The notes under the pieces: generated by a model
Database searches by the model: none
What the model saw: the letters and a program-made list of their open reading frames with translations, nothing else
What the model was told of the DNA's origin: nothing
Translations under genes and position numbers: made by a program
Origin: Porphyrobacter sp.
Lineage (GTDB): Bacteria; Pseudomonadota; Alphaproteobacteria; Sphingomonadales; Sphingomonadaceae
NCBI GenBank assembly: GCA_017744315.1
Contig: JAGIBN010000002.1
Location: 1-64,000 of the forward strand
DNA: 64,000 nucleotides
Direction of reading: 5' to 3'
Shown here: positions 47,187 to 55,662 of the stretch, one piece after another
How positions within the stretch are numbered: the first letter of the stretch is position 1
Layout: each line of letters opens with the position of its first letter

Positions 47187-49915
47187 TGCTGGTCCCGTTC
47201 TTCTTCCGGCACCCTCGCGGTGCCGTTGCCCCGTTCAGAGAAAACACCCGTGGAGATGCGTTGTAAAGCGTCCGCCAGGGTCAGGCGGTGGACGGGGGTG
47301 CCGGCCGGAAAGGCGCTCAGCAAGCGCGAGGGGAAGGCCGAGGAGAGCACCACGAAGTATCCGCTGTCTTCCGCCGAACGAATGAGCCGCCCGAACGCCT
47401 GTGCGAGGCGGGCGCGGATCAGGCGGTCGTCATGCGCGCTCCCACCGTTCGCCGCGCGGCGCGCGCGGTGGAGGATCGAGGGCTTGGGCCAGGGCACTTG
47501 CTCCATGACCACGCAGCGCAGGCTGCGGCCGGGCACGTCGACGCCGTCACGCAAGGCGTCGGTGCCGAGCAGGCTGGCGTTGGGATCATCGCGAAAGATG
47601 TCGACCAGAGTGCCGGTGTCGATCGGATCGACGTGTTGGGCGTAAAGGGGCAGCCCGGCCCGCGCGAGACGATCGGCGATGCGGCCGTGAACCGCGCGCA
47701 ATCGGCGGATTGCGGTGAACAGGCCGAGCACGCCGCCTTCGCTCGCTTCGATGATGTGGGCAAAAGCCCCGGCCAGCGCGGCGATGTCGCCCTTGGTGAT
47801 GTCGGTGACGATCAGCACCTCGGCGCGCCCGGCATAGTCGAACGGGCTCTCGGCACTGGTAAGCAGCGGCTGGCCTTCGAGGTAGGGGGCGCCCGACCGG
47901 GCGACCGCGGCCTGCCAGTCGTCACCGTCACGCAAGGTCGCGCTGGTCAGCATGACACCGTGCGCGGGTTCGAGCACGACTTTGGCGAACGGCTTCATCG
48001 GATCGAGGAAGTGGCGATGCAGCCCGATGTCGAACTCGCGCGCATCGGAGCGTTCGACCGCGAGCCAGTCGACGAACTCGGGGTCGGTCGGCCCGCCGAG
48101 CCGGTTGAGCAAGGCCTCCCAGGCTGACAGGGTGTCGATCCGCCAGGCGAGCGAATGACGCGCGCCCTCGATCCTGGCGCGGCCGGCTCCGTCGAGCCAG
48201 TCGGGCGCATCTTCAGCGAGAGCCTCTAGCCGGACGCCAAGGCGGATGAGCGGCTGGCGGATCGCGGAGAGCGCAGCGGCGGCTTGCTGCGCCAGTTCGA
48301 CGAAGTTGCCGTCCAGTTGGGCCGCCTCGGTCTCGATGCCGTAGCCGGCTTCCTGCCCACCGCTTTCGTCGCGGGCGTAGGTCACGGCTCGTACTGCAGC
48401 GAGGAGGGCCTCGATCGGGCCGGACGGATTGCTTTCCCCAAGCCGCTGGAGCCAGCCTTCGCCGGGCAGCGCTTCTGCCGCATCACAGGCTTGCGCGATG
48501 GCCTTGCCGCCGGCCTCGTCACTGCTGGCAACGTCGGCCAGCCTCGCGGCCAGACCGCGGCGGCGATTGCGCGAGCCTTTCTCGGGCCCGATGATCCAGC
48601 GCTTGAGCTCGATCGCTTCATGCCCGGTCAGCGCGGCGGAGAAGGTGCTGTCCGCCGCTTCGAACACGTGGTGGCCCTCGTCGAAGACGATGCGGGTCGG
48701 GCGTTGCGCATGGTCGCGGCCGCGCGCGGCGTTGACCATCACCAGCGCGTGATTGGCGATCACCAGGTCGGCTTGGGCCGAGGCCCGCGCGGCGCGTTCG
48801 ATGAAGCACTTCCGGTAGTGCGGGCACCCGGCGTAGACGCACTCGCCACGCTGGTCGGTCAGCGAGCGGATCGCCCGGTTGCGGAACAGGGTCCCGAGCC
48901 AGCCGGGCAAGTCGCCGCCGATCATGTCGCCGTCCTGGCTATAGGCGGCCCATCGCGCCACCAGATGCGCCAGGACTGCCGCTCGCCCGCCGAAGCCGCC
49001 TTGCAGCGCATCTTCCAGGTTGAGCAGGCACAAGTAGTTCTCACGCCCCTTGCGCACCACGACTGGACGGCTGCCGTCCGCCCGAGCCTCGGGCCAGGCG
49101 CGAGTGCTTTCGCGGCGAAGCTGGCGCTGGAGGTTCTTGGTGTAAGTCGAGACCCAGACGGTACCCTGCGACCGTTCGGTCCAGAGCGATGCGGGGGCGA
49201 GGTAGCCCAGCGTCTTGCCGATCCCAGTTCCGGCCTGGGCGAGCAGCATGTGCGGGGTGCCCCTGCGGTCGCGCGGGGCAAAGACCCGGCCGGCCTCCTT
49301 GGAATAGGCGCGCTGTCCTTCACGCCGTTCGGCGCCGTGGCCGGTCAGGTCCTCGAGCCGGGCCTCGATCTCGGTTTCGTCGAGCGAGACTTGCGCGGGT
49401 TGTGGCCGTTCGGGGGCCTCTTCCCACTCGGGCAGCTTCGAGAACAGCCACTTCTCCGCGCGATCGGGCCTGCGGATATGCGGGGTGACCACTTGGGCCC
49501 AGGGCCAGCGCAGGCGAGTGAGCGATTGCAGGCCGCTCCAGGCGCCTTCGCGCTCGGCCCAACTGTCGCTCTCGCAGGTTTCGAGCAGAGCACCTGCGGC
49601 CTCCTGCAACAACGCCGGGACGGCGTCGTCACTTGTGGGTTCGGGGAGGCCCAGGGCGTGGGCAATGCCCTTGGGCGTCGGCACAACGAAACGGGCGGGA
49701 TGCACGAAGGCGAAGAGTTCGAGAAGGTCGAGCCCCGACAAGTCCGGATAACCCAGGCGCGTCGCCACGAGGGGCGCGTTGAGTAGCAGGAGCGGGGTGT
49801 CTGCGGCGGCCATGATGGCCTCGCCCTTGCCGACCGCGCGAGTTACCCCGGTGGGGGTTCGCAACCACGTTCCGGCATGGCTCGCATGCAGGGCGGGGAG
49901 GGGGAGGGCCGGCAT
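47183..49915 (-). CDS. DinG/XPD-like ATP-dependent DNA helicase
   Basis: 910 residues from ATG 49915. Walker A is AQAGTGIGKTLGYLAP, the DEAH box is DEGH (IVFDEGHHVFEA), and the iron-sulfur Cys cluster is seen in CVYAGCPHYRKCF with an earlier partner Cys (NYLCLL). The last third has the second RecA-like domain (GLFTAIRRLRAVHGRI, SLLGTDALRDGVDVPG, with QAFGRLIRS as motif VI). It unwinds DNA 5' to 3' by analogy with DinG/XPD. It is followed by sixA. Confidence 0.88.
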   Translation of the reverse strand: MPALPLPALHASHAGTWLRTPTGVTRAVGKGEAIMAAADTPLLLLNAPLVATRLGYPDLSGLDLLELFAFVHPARFVVPTPKGIAHALGLPEPTSDDAVPALLQEAAGALLETCESDSWAEREGAWSGLQSLTRLRWPWAQVVTPHIRRPDRAEKWLFSKLPEWEEAPERPQPAQVSLDETEIEARLEDLTGHGAERREGQRAYSKEAGRVFAPRDRRGTPHMLLAQAGTGIGKTLGYLAPASLWTERSQGTVWVSTYTKNLQRQLRRESTRAWPEARADGSRPVVVRKGRENYLCLLNLEDALQGGFGGRAAVLAHLVARWAAYSQDGDMIGGDLPGWLGTLFRNRAIRSLTDQRGECVYAGCPHYRKCFIERAARASAQADLVIANHALVMVNAARGRDHAQRPTRIVFDEGHHVFEAADSTFSAALTGHEAIELKRWIIGPEKGSRNRRRGLAARLADVASSDEAGGKAIAQACDAAEALPGEGWLQRLGESNPSGPIEALLAAVRAVTYARDESGGQEAGYGIETEAAQLDGNFVELAQQAAAALSAIRQPLIRLGVRLEALAEDAPDWLDGAGRARIEGARHSLAWRIDTLSAWEALLNRLGGPTDPEFVDWLAVERSDAREFDIGLHRHFLDPMKPFAKVVLEPAHGVMLTSATLRDGDDWQAAVARSGAPYLEGQPLLTSAESPFDYAGRAEVLIVTDITKGDIAALAGAFAHIIEASEGGVLGLFTAIRRLRAVHGRIADRLARAGLPLYAQHVDPIDTGTLVDIFRDDPNASLLGTDALRDGVDVPGRSLRCVVMEQVPWPKPSILHRARRAANGGSAHDDRLIRARLAQAFGRLIRSAEDSGYFVVLSSAFPSRLLSAFPAGTPVHRLTLADALQRISTGVFSERGNGTARVPEEERDQQ

Positions 49916-50149
49916 GCCAGCCTGATGCTGCGACCGGAACGAAAAGTAAACGCGGATGGGTCCTGTCTTGCCGATTTTCCGTCAGAAGCGAGGAAGGTGG
50001 CGCAATCCGCCAACTCGGCCTGCCCCAACAATCTGTCGGCCCGTCCTGTCTCCGCATCCGAAAAATCGCGCAAATACAGGGATTCCCGGCGAAGTCTGAA
50101 CAAAGCGTCAGGGAACGCGAATCGCGCCACGGCCATTTTGGGCCTTGCT

Positions 50150-51124
50150 ATGAAGAAGACACTCAAACGTTCGCTATGCAGCAGCTCCGTGATTGCCACG
50201 GCGCTGCTGTTGGGGGCGACACCCGGCTTCGCGCAGTCTGCTGAGCCCACGGTCAGCCCATTCCCCGAGGTCACTGCGCCGGCTCCACTGCCCCAGACGA
50301 GCCCGACAACGACCACCGATCCGGTGATGATCTCCTCGCCGGTGGTTCAGCCGATCCCCGAGCCCGAACCTGAAGCGGCAACAGACACCGTTGCTGCTCA
50401 GGCTGAGCCCGCGGCGGTTGCCCCCACCGCGACCCGAGCCACGCCGCGAGCGAGTGCTCCGCGCGCAGTCTCGACAGTGGCTCCGGCCGCTGTGGAGGCG
50501 GCCGATCCGGCACCCGCAGCTGAACTCCCGAACACGCCCGTCGCAGTCGTTCCGTTCGAGATCGAACAGCCGACACCCGTAGTCGAGGAAACGCCGGCTC
50601 CGGCGGCCGGCAATGAGCTTACCGACGACTTACTGCCGATCGCGTTGGGCGGGCTTGCCGTCCTGGCTCTCGCTGCCTGGGGTTTCGTCGCCATCGGCCG
50701 CCGCAAGCCGGTCGAGCGCCGTGCCGCAACGATAATTCGTCCTGCACCCAGGCCGGTCGAACGCCCGGCGGTTGAAACTGTCGCTGTCGCGCCTGCCGCG
50801 GTTCCGGTTCAGCCGGTGCGCAACTGGTCGCAGACCCCCGCTTCGGCTCAGCCCGCAGGCATGGCCCACTCGGGTGCGGGAGTATCGCTCCCGCGCACAA
50901 TGCCGGCTTCGTTCGAGGAACGCGACGCCCTGCTCAAGCGCATGGTCGCCGCGAAGCCCGATCGGGCCAACCCGTTCGTCGGGTACAAGGCCCGCATGAA
51001 GCGCGCTCGGTTGATCCTGCAATCGCTGGGTCGTGACTTCGGCGAGGCCGATCCGTGGATCGATCTCAGCCAGTATTCCTCGAACTGGCCCGAACTCTCT
51101 CGGAGCAAGACTGCCGCAGCCTGA
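50150..51124 (+). CDS. Pro/Ala-rich single-pass envelope protein, unknown
   Basis: 324 residues from ATG 50150. A signal peptide (1-29, ending GFA) is followed by about 130 residues rich in Pro, Ala, Thr and Glu, a membrane helix at about 161-183 (LLPIALGGLAVLALAAWGFVAIG) and a C-terminal cytoplasmic part. That part holds ERDALLKRMVAAKPDRANPFVGYKARMKRARLILQSLGRDF. The domain order suggests an extended periplasmic stalk. No family is recognised. A hairpin follows. Confidence 0.7.
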   Translation: MKKTLKRSLCSSSVIATALLLGATPGFAQSAEPTVSPFPEVTAPAPLPQTSPTTTTDPVMISSPVVQPIPEPEPEAATDTVAAQAEPAAVAPTATRATPRASAPRAVSTVAPAAVEAADPAPAAELPNTPVAVVPFEIEQPTPVVEETPAPAAGNELTDDLLPIALGGLAVLALAAWGFVAIGRRKPVERRAATIIRPAPRPVERPAVETVAVAPAAVPVQPVRNWSQTPASAQPAGMAHSGAGVSLPRTMPASFEERDALLKRMVAAKPDRANPFVGYKARMKRARLILQSLGRDFGEADPWIDLSQYSSNWPELSRSKTAAA

Positions 51125-51142
51125 CCTTAGCTCGGCAGCGAG

Positions 51143-51171
51143 AAGGGGCGGCTACTCCACGGCCGCCCCTT
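51143..51171. terminator. Hairpin after Pro/Ala-rich gene
   Basis: AAGGGGCGGC and GCCGCCCCTT form a perfect 10-bp stem with a nine-base loop, 18 bases after the stop. The stem ends in TTCG, so it is a likely Rho-independent terminator of weak T content. Confidence 0.75.
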
Positions 51172-51249
51172 CGTGCGTGGGCGCGGTGCGGAGATATTAA
51201 CCAATAGATGCGATAGCCCCAGCTGAATTGCGTAAGCTTGGGGGCAAGC

Positions 51250-51795
51250 ATGAGCGGTTTTGGACGTAAGGGGCTGGGGGAAGGCGCGGCTGCTGCGGCA
51301 GGTCCGGGTGGCATGGGCCTCGACGGATTGCACAACTCGACGCGCAGGCAGACTTCGTTCAACGCACGACCGGGGCTGGGTTCCGGTGACCCCGAAATGG
51401 CCCGCCGTCGCGAAGCCTTCCTCGCCTCTGAACGGACGCGCAAGGTTGAGGCGGGTCACGAACCCCTTAGCGAAGGCAGCACGTTCAAAGGCAAGCCTGC
51501 CGGCGACCGCAGTCTGCCTGTGGCTTACCTGCTCTGGTTCATCCTTGGGAATCTCTCGGCGCACAGGTTCTACCTCGGCGCTTACCAGTCCGCGGTGATC
51601 CAGTTCTTCGTCGGCGTGTTTTCCTGGATGCTCATCTTCACTTCGGCCTCGACCGGCGATGGCGGGTTCGGGATCCTCGGATTTGCGGTGCTCGTGGGAT
51701 GGGCCCTATGGATCATCGGCGACGTGTTCGTGATCCATCGTCTCTATAACCGGCGCTACCGCCGGCCAAGCGAGGTCGCAGCGACCTTCGCCTGA
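51250..51795 (+). CDS. TM2-domain membrane protein
   Basis: 181 residues from ATG 51250 with GGGGG upstream. The C-terminal half has the TM2 pattern: VAYLLWFILGNLSAHRFYLGAYQSAVIQFFVGVF, then a second helix WALWIIGDVFVIHRLY. The N-terminal 85 residues are soluble and Gly/Ala-rich. They begin MSGFGRKGLG and contain TSFNARPGLG, similar to CpaF in this window (MSAFGRK, then SFGVARP). TM2 proteins have no settled role in bacteria. It stands alone. Confidence 0.85.
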   Translation: MSGFGRKGLGEGAAAAAGPGGMGLDGLHNSTRRQTSFNARPGLGSGDPEMARRREAFLASERTRKVEAGHEPLSEGSTFKGKPAGDRSLPVAYLLWFILGNLSAHRFYLGAYQSAVIQFFVGVFSWMLIFTSASTGDGGFGILGFAVLVGWALWIIGDVFVIHRLYNRRYRRPSEVAATFA

Positions 51796-51813
51796 CCGGC
51801 GGTCTCACCGCGA

Positions 51814-53322
51814 TCAGCTAGCGGCGCGTGCCACGCACTGCCAGCTCGCCGGATTATTGGCGTCGCCGCTGCCCTTGTAGTGGGCGACCTTCGGCCAGGC
51901 GCAGTGCGGCCGGGTCAGCGAACCGTCGGCCTTGGTTCCCACCAGCACTTCCGGAGCGGTTCCGCTTTCCTTCCAGTTGTCGAGCGCATCGAGCCATTCG
52001 ACTTCATCGGCGCCCGGTCCGCCACGGCAATGCTCGACGCCGGGCAGGGTGAAGTAGCGCATCGATTGCGGAGCGGCGCTGTTCTTGGCCAGCACCGCGC
52101 GGACATAGTCGTTGGTGCCGACCGGGCTCGGGCCCGGATCGTTCTCGCCATGCCACAGGATCAGCTTGCCGCCGCGGCCGAAGAAGGCCGAGAGATCGGG
52201 ATTCTTTGCTTCGTACATCTCGGCAAAGGCGCTGCCCCGCAGGGTCTGCACGTTGGCGAGGGTCATGGTGGCAAGGTCGATCGGCTGGTTGCCGAACATG
52301 AGAGGCAACAGGCCCTTGAGACCGCCGCCGCCGCTCGGATCGGTGCCGGCGCCATTGGTGCCGACGAAAAGGCTCCAGCCGGTCTCTCCGCCACGGCTCA
52401 GCGGGAACATGCCCCATTGGCCGTCCGGAGTGCGCAGCCCTTCGTAGACTGTGCGCAGCGCGGTGACCTGCGCCGGGGCCAGGCAAGTGGCGTTCTTGGC
52501 GCCCGAGCACTGGATCGTCGCCGGGTCCCAGTTGCACTGGCGCGGATCGGCGATCAGGCCGTCCTTGAGGCCGTCCGCCGCGTCGCAAGCGGCGAGGGCG
52601 GAGGACTTGGCCAGGGCAAGATCCTCGGGGGTGAAACCGCCGTTGTTCTTGGCGAAGGACTGGTTGCGCATCACGGCGCTGGTCTGCACCTGCAACGTGT
52701 ACACCGGAGCACCAGAACTGATCGCGTCATAGTCCGCCGGGAAGCGCTGGGCCGACATCAGCGCCATACGTCCGCCGGTCGAGCAGCCTTGGAAATAGGC
52801 GCGCTGGTGGGGGCGACTATAGAACTCACTGACCAGCTTCTTGCCGGCCACGGTCATCTCGTGAATGCCGCGCCAGGCGAAGTCCTTGGCGGCTTCCGGG
52901 TTGGCGGCCCAGGTGGTGTCCCAGACATTGGTGGAATCATGGCCGGCGTTGGTCTGGAAGGTCGCGTAGCCCTTCTTCAAGCCTTCGCTCGCAGCCTGGA
53001 TAGTGGTGTTGCCGGCCCAGCCGCCGCCGCCGATGCCCAGAACCTTGCCGTTCCAGCTGGCGGGCAGGCGATAGACCACGCCGATGTTGGATCCGGGGAC
53101 AGGGGACAGTGTGCCCGTGACTTCGCAATAGGCAGGGAGGCCATCGGCTGCCGCCACCCACTTGCCGCTGGCATTGGTGGCGCCGAGCATCGACGCGGTG
53201 ACGCCGGCGCAACTGTCGGCGCTGGCGAGAGCGGGCGCGCGAGCGGTGCTGCTGGTGGCTGCATCGCCAGTCGTGCAGCTTGCAACCAGCGCAGCGAGCG
53301 CAACCGTTGCGAGAATTCTCAT
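51814..53322 (-). CDS. Tannase/feruloyl esterase family lipoprotein
   Basis: 502 residues from ATG 53322, AAAGGG upstream. Signal peptide with lipobox VASC (C16). The alpha/beta hydrolase has the family-specific CS-D-HC arrangement: C180/S181 in FQGCSTGGR, D395 in HGENDPGPSP, and H431/C432 in VEHCRGG. It is full length. Members hydrolyse gallate, ferulate or MHET esters. It is the last gene of the operon with MoaF-like and Tat-exported NTF2-like genes, suggesting it acts on a phenolic ester in the envelope. Confidence 0.93.
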   Translation of the reverse strand: MRILATVALAALVASCTTGDAATSSTARAPALASADSCAGVTASMLGATNASGKWVAAADGLPAYCEVTGTLSPVPGSNIGVVYRLPASWNGKVLGIGGGGWAGNTTIQAASEGLKKGYATFQTNAGHDSTNVWDTTWAANPEAAKDFAWRGIHEMTVAGKKLVSEFYSRPHQRAYFQGCSTGGRMALMSAQRFPADYDAISSGAPVYTLQVQTSAVMRNQSFAKNNGGFTPEDLALAKSSALAACDAADGLKDGLIADPRQCNWDPATIQCSGAKNATCLAPAQVTALRTVYEGLRTPDGQWGMFPLSRGGETGWSLFVGTNGAGTDPSGGGGLKGLLPLMFGNQPIDLATMTLANVQTLRGSAFAEMYEAKNPDLSAFFGRGGKLILWHGENDPGPSPVGTNDYVRAVLAKNSAAPQSMRYFTLPGVEHCRGGPGADEVEWLDALDNWKESGTAPEVLVGTKADGSLTRPHCAWPKVAHYKGSGDANNPASWQCVARAAS

Positions 53323-53344
53323 TGATGACCCTTTCTTGGAGACT

Positions 53345-53839
53345 TCAGGCGAAGCGAGCGCCGGCAATGCGCCAGCCGTCGTTGCCCTTGACGTATTCGG
53401 TGGCGAGAACCTGAGGTTCCGCATGTCGGTGGCTGCCCTGGCCCTGGAAGCGGGCCATCTGTTCGAGCGTCGACTGGCCGTCGAACTCGGTCTCGCGCTC
53501 AACCGTGCAGGCGCAGCGGGCTTGCGCAGTCAGCCCGTTCTCGGCGAACTCGAGCGATACCTCGTGCGCCATATCCTCGGAGATCGAGCGCAAGCCGTCG
53601 CCAAGTTCGACGCGCTCGGCAGAGGCAATAAGCTCTGCGCAATCGGCGGTGCCGTTGAGGTGGCGCAGGAACTTGCGCTGGAGAGCTTCGATCGCCCGCT
53701 GATCCTCCAGCCGAGCGAGCTTCGCACGGCTATCGTCAGCCGCGAGCGCGGCGACCGGCGCGACAGCCGCGAGGGGCACGGCAACCAGCGCCCCCGACTT
53801 GAGGAAGCTGCGGCGGTTCGTTGCGGATAGCTTTTCCAT
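53345..53839 (-). CDS. Tat-exported NTF2/SnoaL-like protein
   Basis: 164 residues. The N-terminus has the twin-arginine motif NRRSFLKSG followed by a hydrophobic stretch and ALA cleavage at about 33. The mature part (KLARLEDQRAIEALQRKFLRHLNGTAD...) fits a SnoaL-like fold. It lies 12 bases after the MoaF-like gene and 22 before the tannase gene. It probably binds or converts a product of the neighbouring esterase; this is inference from context. Confidence 0.78.
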   Translation of the reverse strand: MEKLSATNRRSFLKSGALVAVPLAAVAPVAALAADDSRAKLARLEDQRAIEALQRKFLRHLNGTADCAELIASAERVELGDGLRSISEDMAHEVSLEFAENGLTAQARCACTVERETEFDGQSTLEQMARFQGQGSHRHAEPQVLATEYVKGNDGWRIAGARFA

Positions 53840-53851
53840 CTCGTGTCCTCC

Positions 53852-55558
53852 TCAGGCCGCAGGGAAGAATTTGTCGACGTTGAACTTGCCGGCATGGCGG
53901 GCGGGGGCACCGACCGCGCTCAGGCTGAGGCCGTTCTTGCCGCAGTGATAGCCGATCCCGGCATCGTGCATCGTGCGCATGTTGATCAGGATCGTGCCGA
54001 GCGTCCCGTTGCACGCCTCTTCCTGCCAGCGCGCGAAGTAGAGCTGGTCGCGGATCTTCACGAAGTCCCCGCTGCCGCTCCACTCCGTGGCGAAGTGCCC
54101 GGTCGGCGTGGGGATGATCCACGATGTCGTGTTGGGCGTCGAATAGAGGTGCATCGAGTTGAGCCCCGGCGAATACTCCCAAGTGAACGCCCGGCCGAGC
54201 AAGTCGCGCGTGCGCTCGTGCCGCTTGGTTCCGGGGTCGGGAATGCCTTCGCCCACGATCTTGCCGAACAGTGTTTCGGCACCGGCTTCGTTGGCGATGT
54301 AGGGAGTGTTGAGGAACCCGTGGTAGTTGGTCGCGAGGCCGGCATCGAGGTCGATCACCGCGATGTGGCCGTCATGGTTCGGCTCGCCTTGAAGCAGGTG
54401 ACCGAAGATGAAGGCGCCGGGCATCACCTCCCACGCGTTGTAGCGCGCTTCCTTCCAGTCACCCGCGCCGTCCTTGCGGTATTGGAGGCTGTCGGCCGAG
54501 GTGAACCGGTACTCCATCCGCGGACCGTTGTCGTAGTGGATGGTGAAGGCCTTGCCGGCCAACTCTCCGCTGGGCTTGGTGCCGTTGCCCGCCATCGGGC
54601 TCGGCCGGTCGAACACGTGGGTGTTCTCGGCCACGACTTTGGCCACTTCGGCGGGGGTCATCTTGTCCATCGTCGCGAGCGGGCGATAGATCCGCCGCTC
54701 GCCCTTCTTGGCGTTCTCGATCTTGAGCGGTTCGGCGCTGAAATCGCCGAGCTTCTCGAACCGGGCGAGCTGTCCGAGCCATTCACCGGTCCCGCGGAAC
54801 ATGTAGTATTCAAGCTCGTCCGCGCCATTGAAGCCGAGCCGTACGCCCGCCTGTCGCAGCCGGTTCACGTCCACCAGGTACATGTGCAGCATGCCGGAGA
54901 ACTCGCTCTCGACCCGCGCCAGCAGGTAGAGGTCCTCAGTCAGCTGGACGTAGTCCATCGGCGCCGAATAGCCGCGCTTCCCTTTGAGACGGTCGAGTTC
55001 GACCCAGTGGGTGTAGGTGACCGAGGGGTAATATTCGATCGTGCGGTTGCCGGTGTCCTCGGTCCACGCGAAGGCGCGGCCTTCGAGCCGCAGGGTCGGC
55101 GCGTGTCGCTCGGTCGGCGCCTCGGCGTCGCCCGACTGGACGTAGCCGTGCCACACCGCGCGGTTGATCTCGCGATCGTGGGGCGAGGGGCCATCGCCGA
55201 ACCACAGCTCGAACACCGTGGCGAGGTTGCTGTGCCGGTCCCAGGCAATCGCGTAGCCGCGCGTCGAGTTGGGCACGAGGTGGGTGATCAGCGTGACATG
55301 GTCGAGCGTCAGCGCGCCATATCCGGCCTCCGCTCCTTCGAAAGTGAGCGTGTTGCCCTGTCCGAACTGCCAGGTCAGCGTGCCTGCCCCGTCGGTGACC
55401 ACGCGCAGGTTGGTGCCCGCCAGGTCGGTATCGAGCGGACCCTTGCTCCCAGGACCGCCCCGAGCCACCTCAGCGAGCTTCGCCTTGACCTGAGCCGTTG
55501 TCAGCTGCGTGTACGGGTACCGGAATAGCGGCACGTCCGGATAGGCTTGCAGGGCCAT
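53852..55558 (-). CDS. Tandem MoaF-domain protein
   Basis: 568 residues from ATG 55558 with GGGAGAG upstream. There is no signal peptide. Two MoaF-like modules are present, about 47-245 and 333-555. Each has a first half with TFEG/YRFTSAD and NSTRGYAIAWDRHS-type strands and a second beginning LEGRAFAW (158) or LLGRAFTW (453). Their ends also match (LVDVNRLRQAGVRLG and LINMRTMHDAGIGYHC). MoaF is named from the Klebsiella moa operon (monoamine regulation); the fold is a lipocalin-like barrel. It probably binds a small aromatic ligand. Confidence 0.83.
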   Translation of the reverse strand: MALQAYPDVPLFRYPYTQLTTAQVKAKLAEVARGGPGSKGPLDTDLAGTNLRVVTDGAGTLTWQFGQGNTLTFEGAEAGYGALTLDHVTLITHLVPNSTRGYAIAWDRHSNLATVFELWFGDGPSPHDREINRAVWHGYVQSGDAEAPTERHAPTLRLEGRAFAWTEDTGNRTIEYYPSVTYTHWVELDRLKGKRGYSAPMDYVQLTEDLYLLARVESEFSGMLHMYLVDVNRLRQAGVRLGFNGADELEYYMFRGTGEWLGQLARFEKLGDFSAEPLKIENAKKGERRIYRPLATMDKMTPAEVAKVVAENTHVFDRPSPMAGNGTKPSGELAGKAFTIHYDNGPRMEYRFTSADSLQYRKDGAGDWKEARYNAWEVMPGAFIFGHLLQGEPNHDGHIAVIDLDAGLATNYHGFLNTPYIANEAGAETLFGKIVGEGIPDPGTKRHERTRDLLGRAFTWEYSPGLNSMHLYSTPNTTSWIIPTPTGHFATEWSGSGDFVKIRDQLYFARWQEEACNGTLGTILINMRTMHDAGIGYHCGKNGLSLSAVGAPARHAGKFNVDKFFPAA

Positions 55559-55662
55559 ACCCCCATCTCTCCCTGTTGTTTTCTTGTTGCGCGGCAACCT
55601 GCCACAGCGTGGCGCGAGCGCAAGCGGGGAATGTGGGCAAATCAACCGGGACGGACGGGTTA

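Noticed and set aside
48284-49786. 500-codon plus-strand frame opposite the helicase
   Set aside because: The helicase motifs (Walker A, DEGH, Fe-S Cys) are on the minus strand and complete.
51880-53325. 481-codon plus-strand frame opposite the tannase gene
   Set aside because: It is Arg/Gly/Ala-rich without signal or motifs, while the minus strand shows the full CS-D-HC signature.
53843-55528. 561-codon plus-strand frame opposite the MoaF-like gene
   Set aside because: The minus-strand reading has clear domain repeats and a ribosome binding site; the plus reading has neither.
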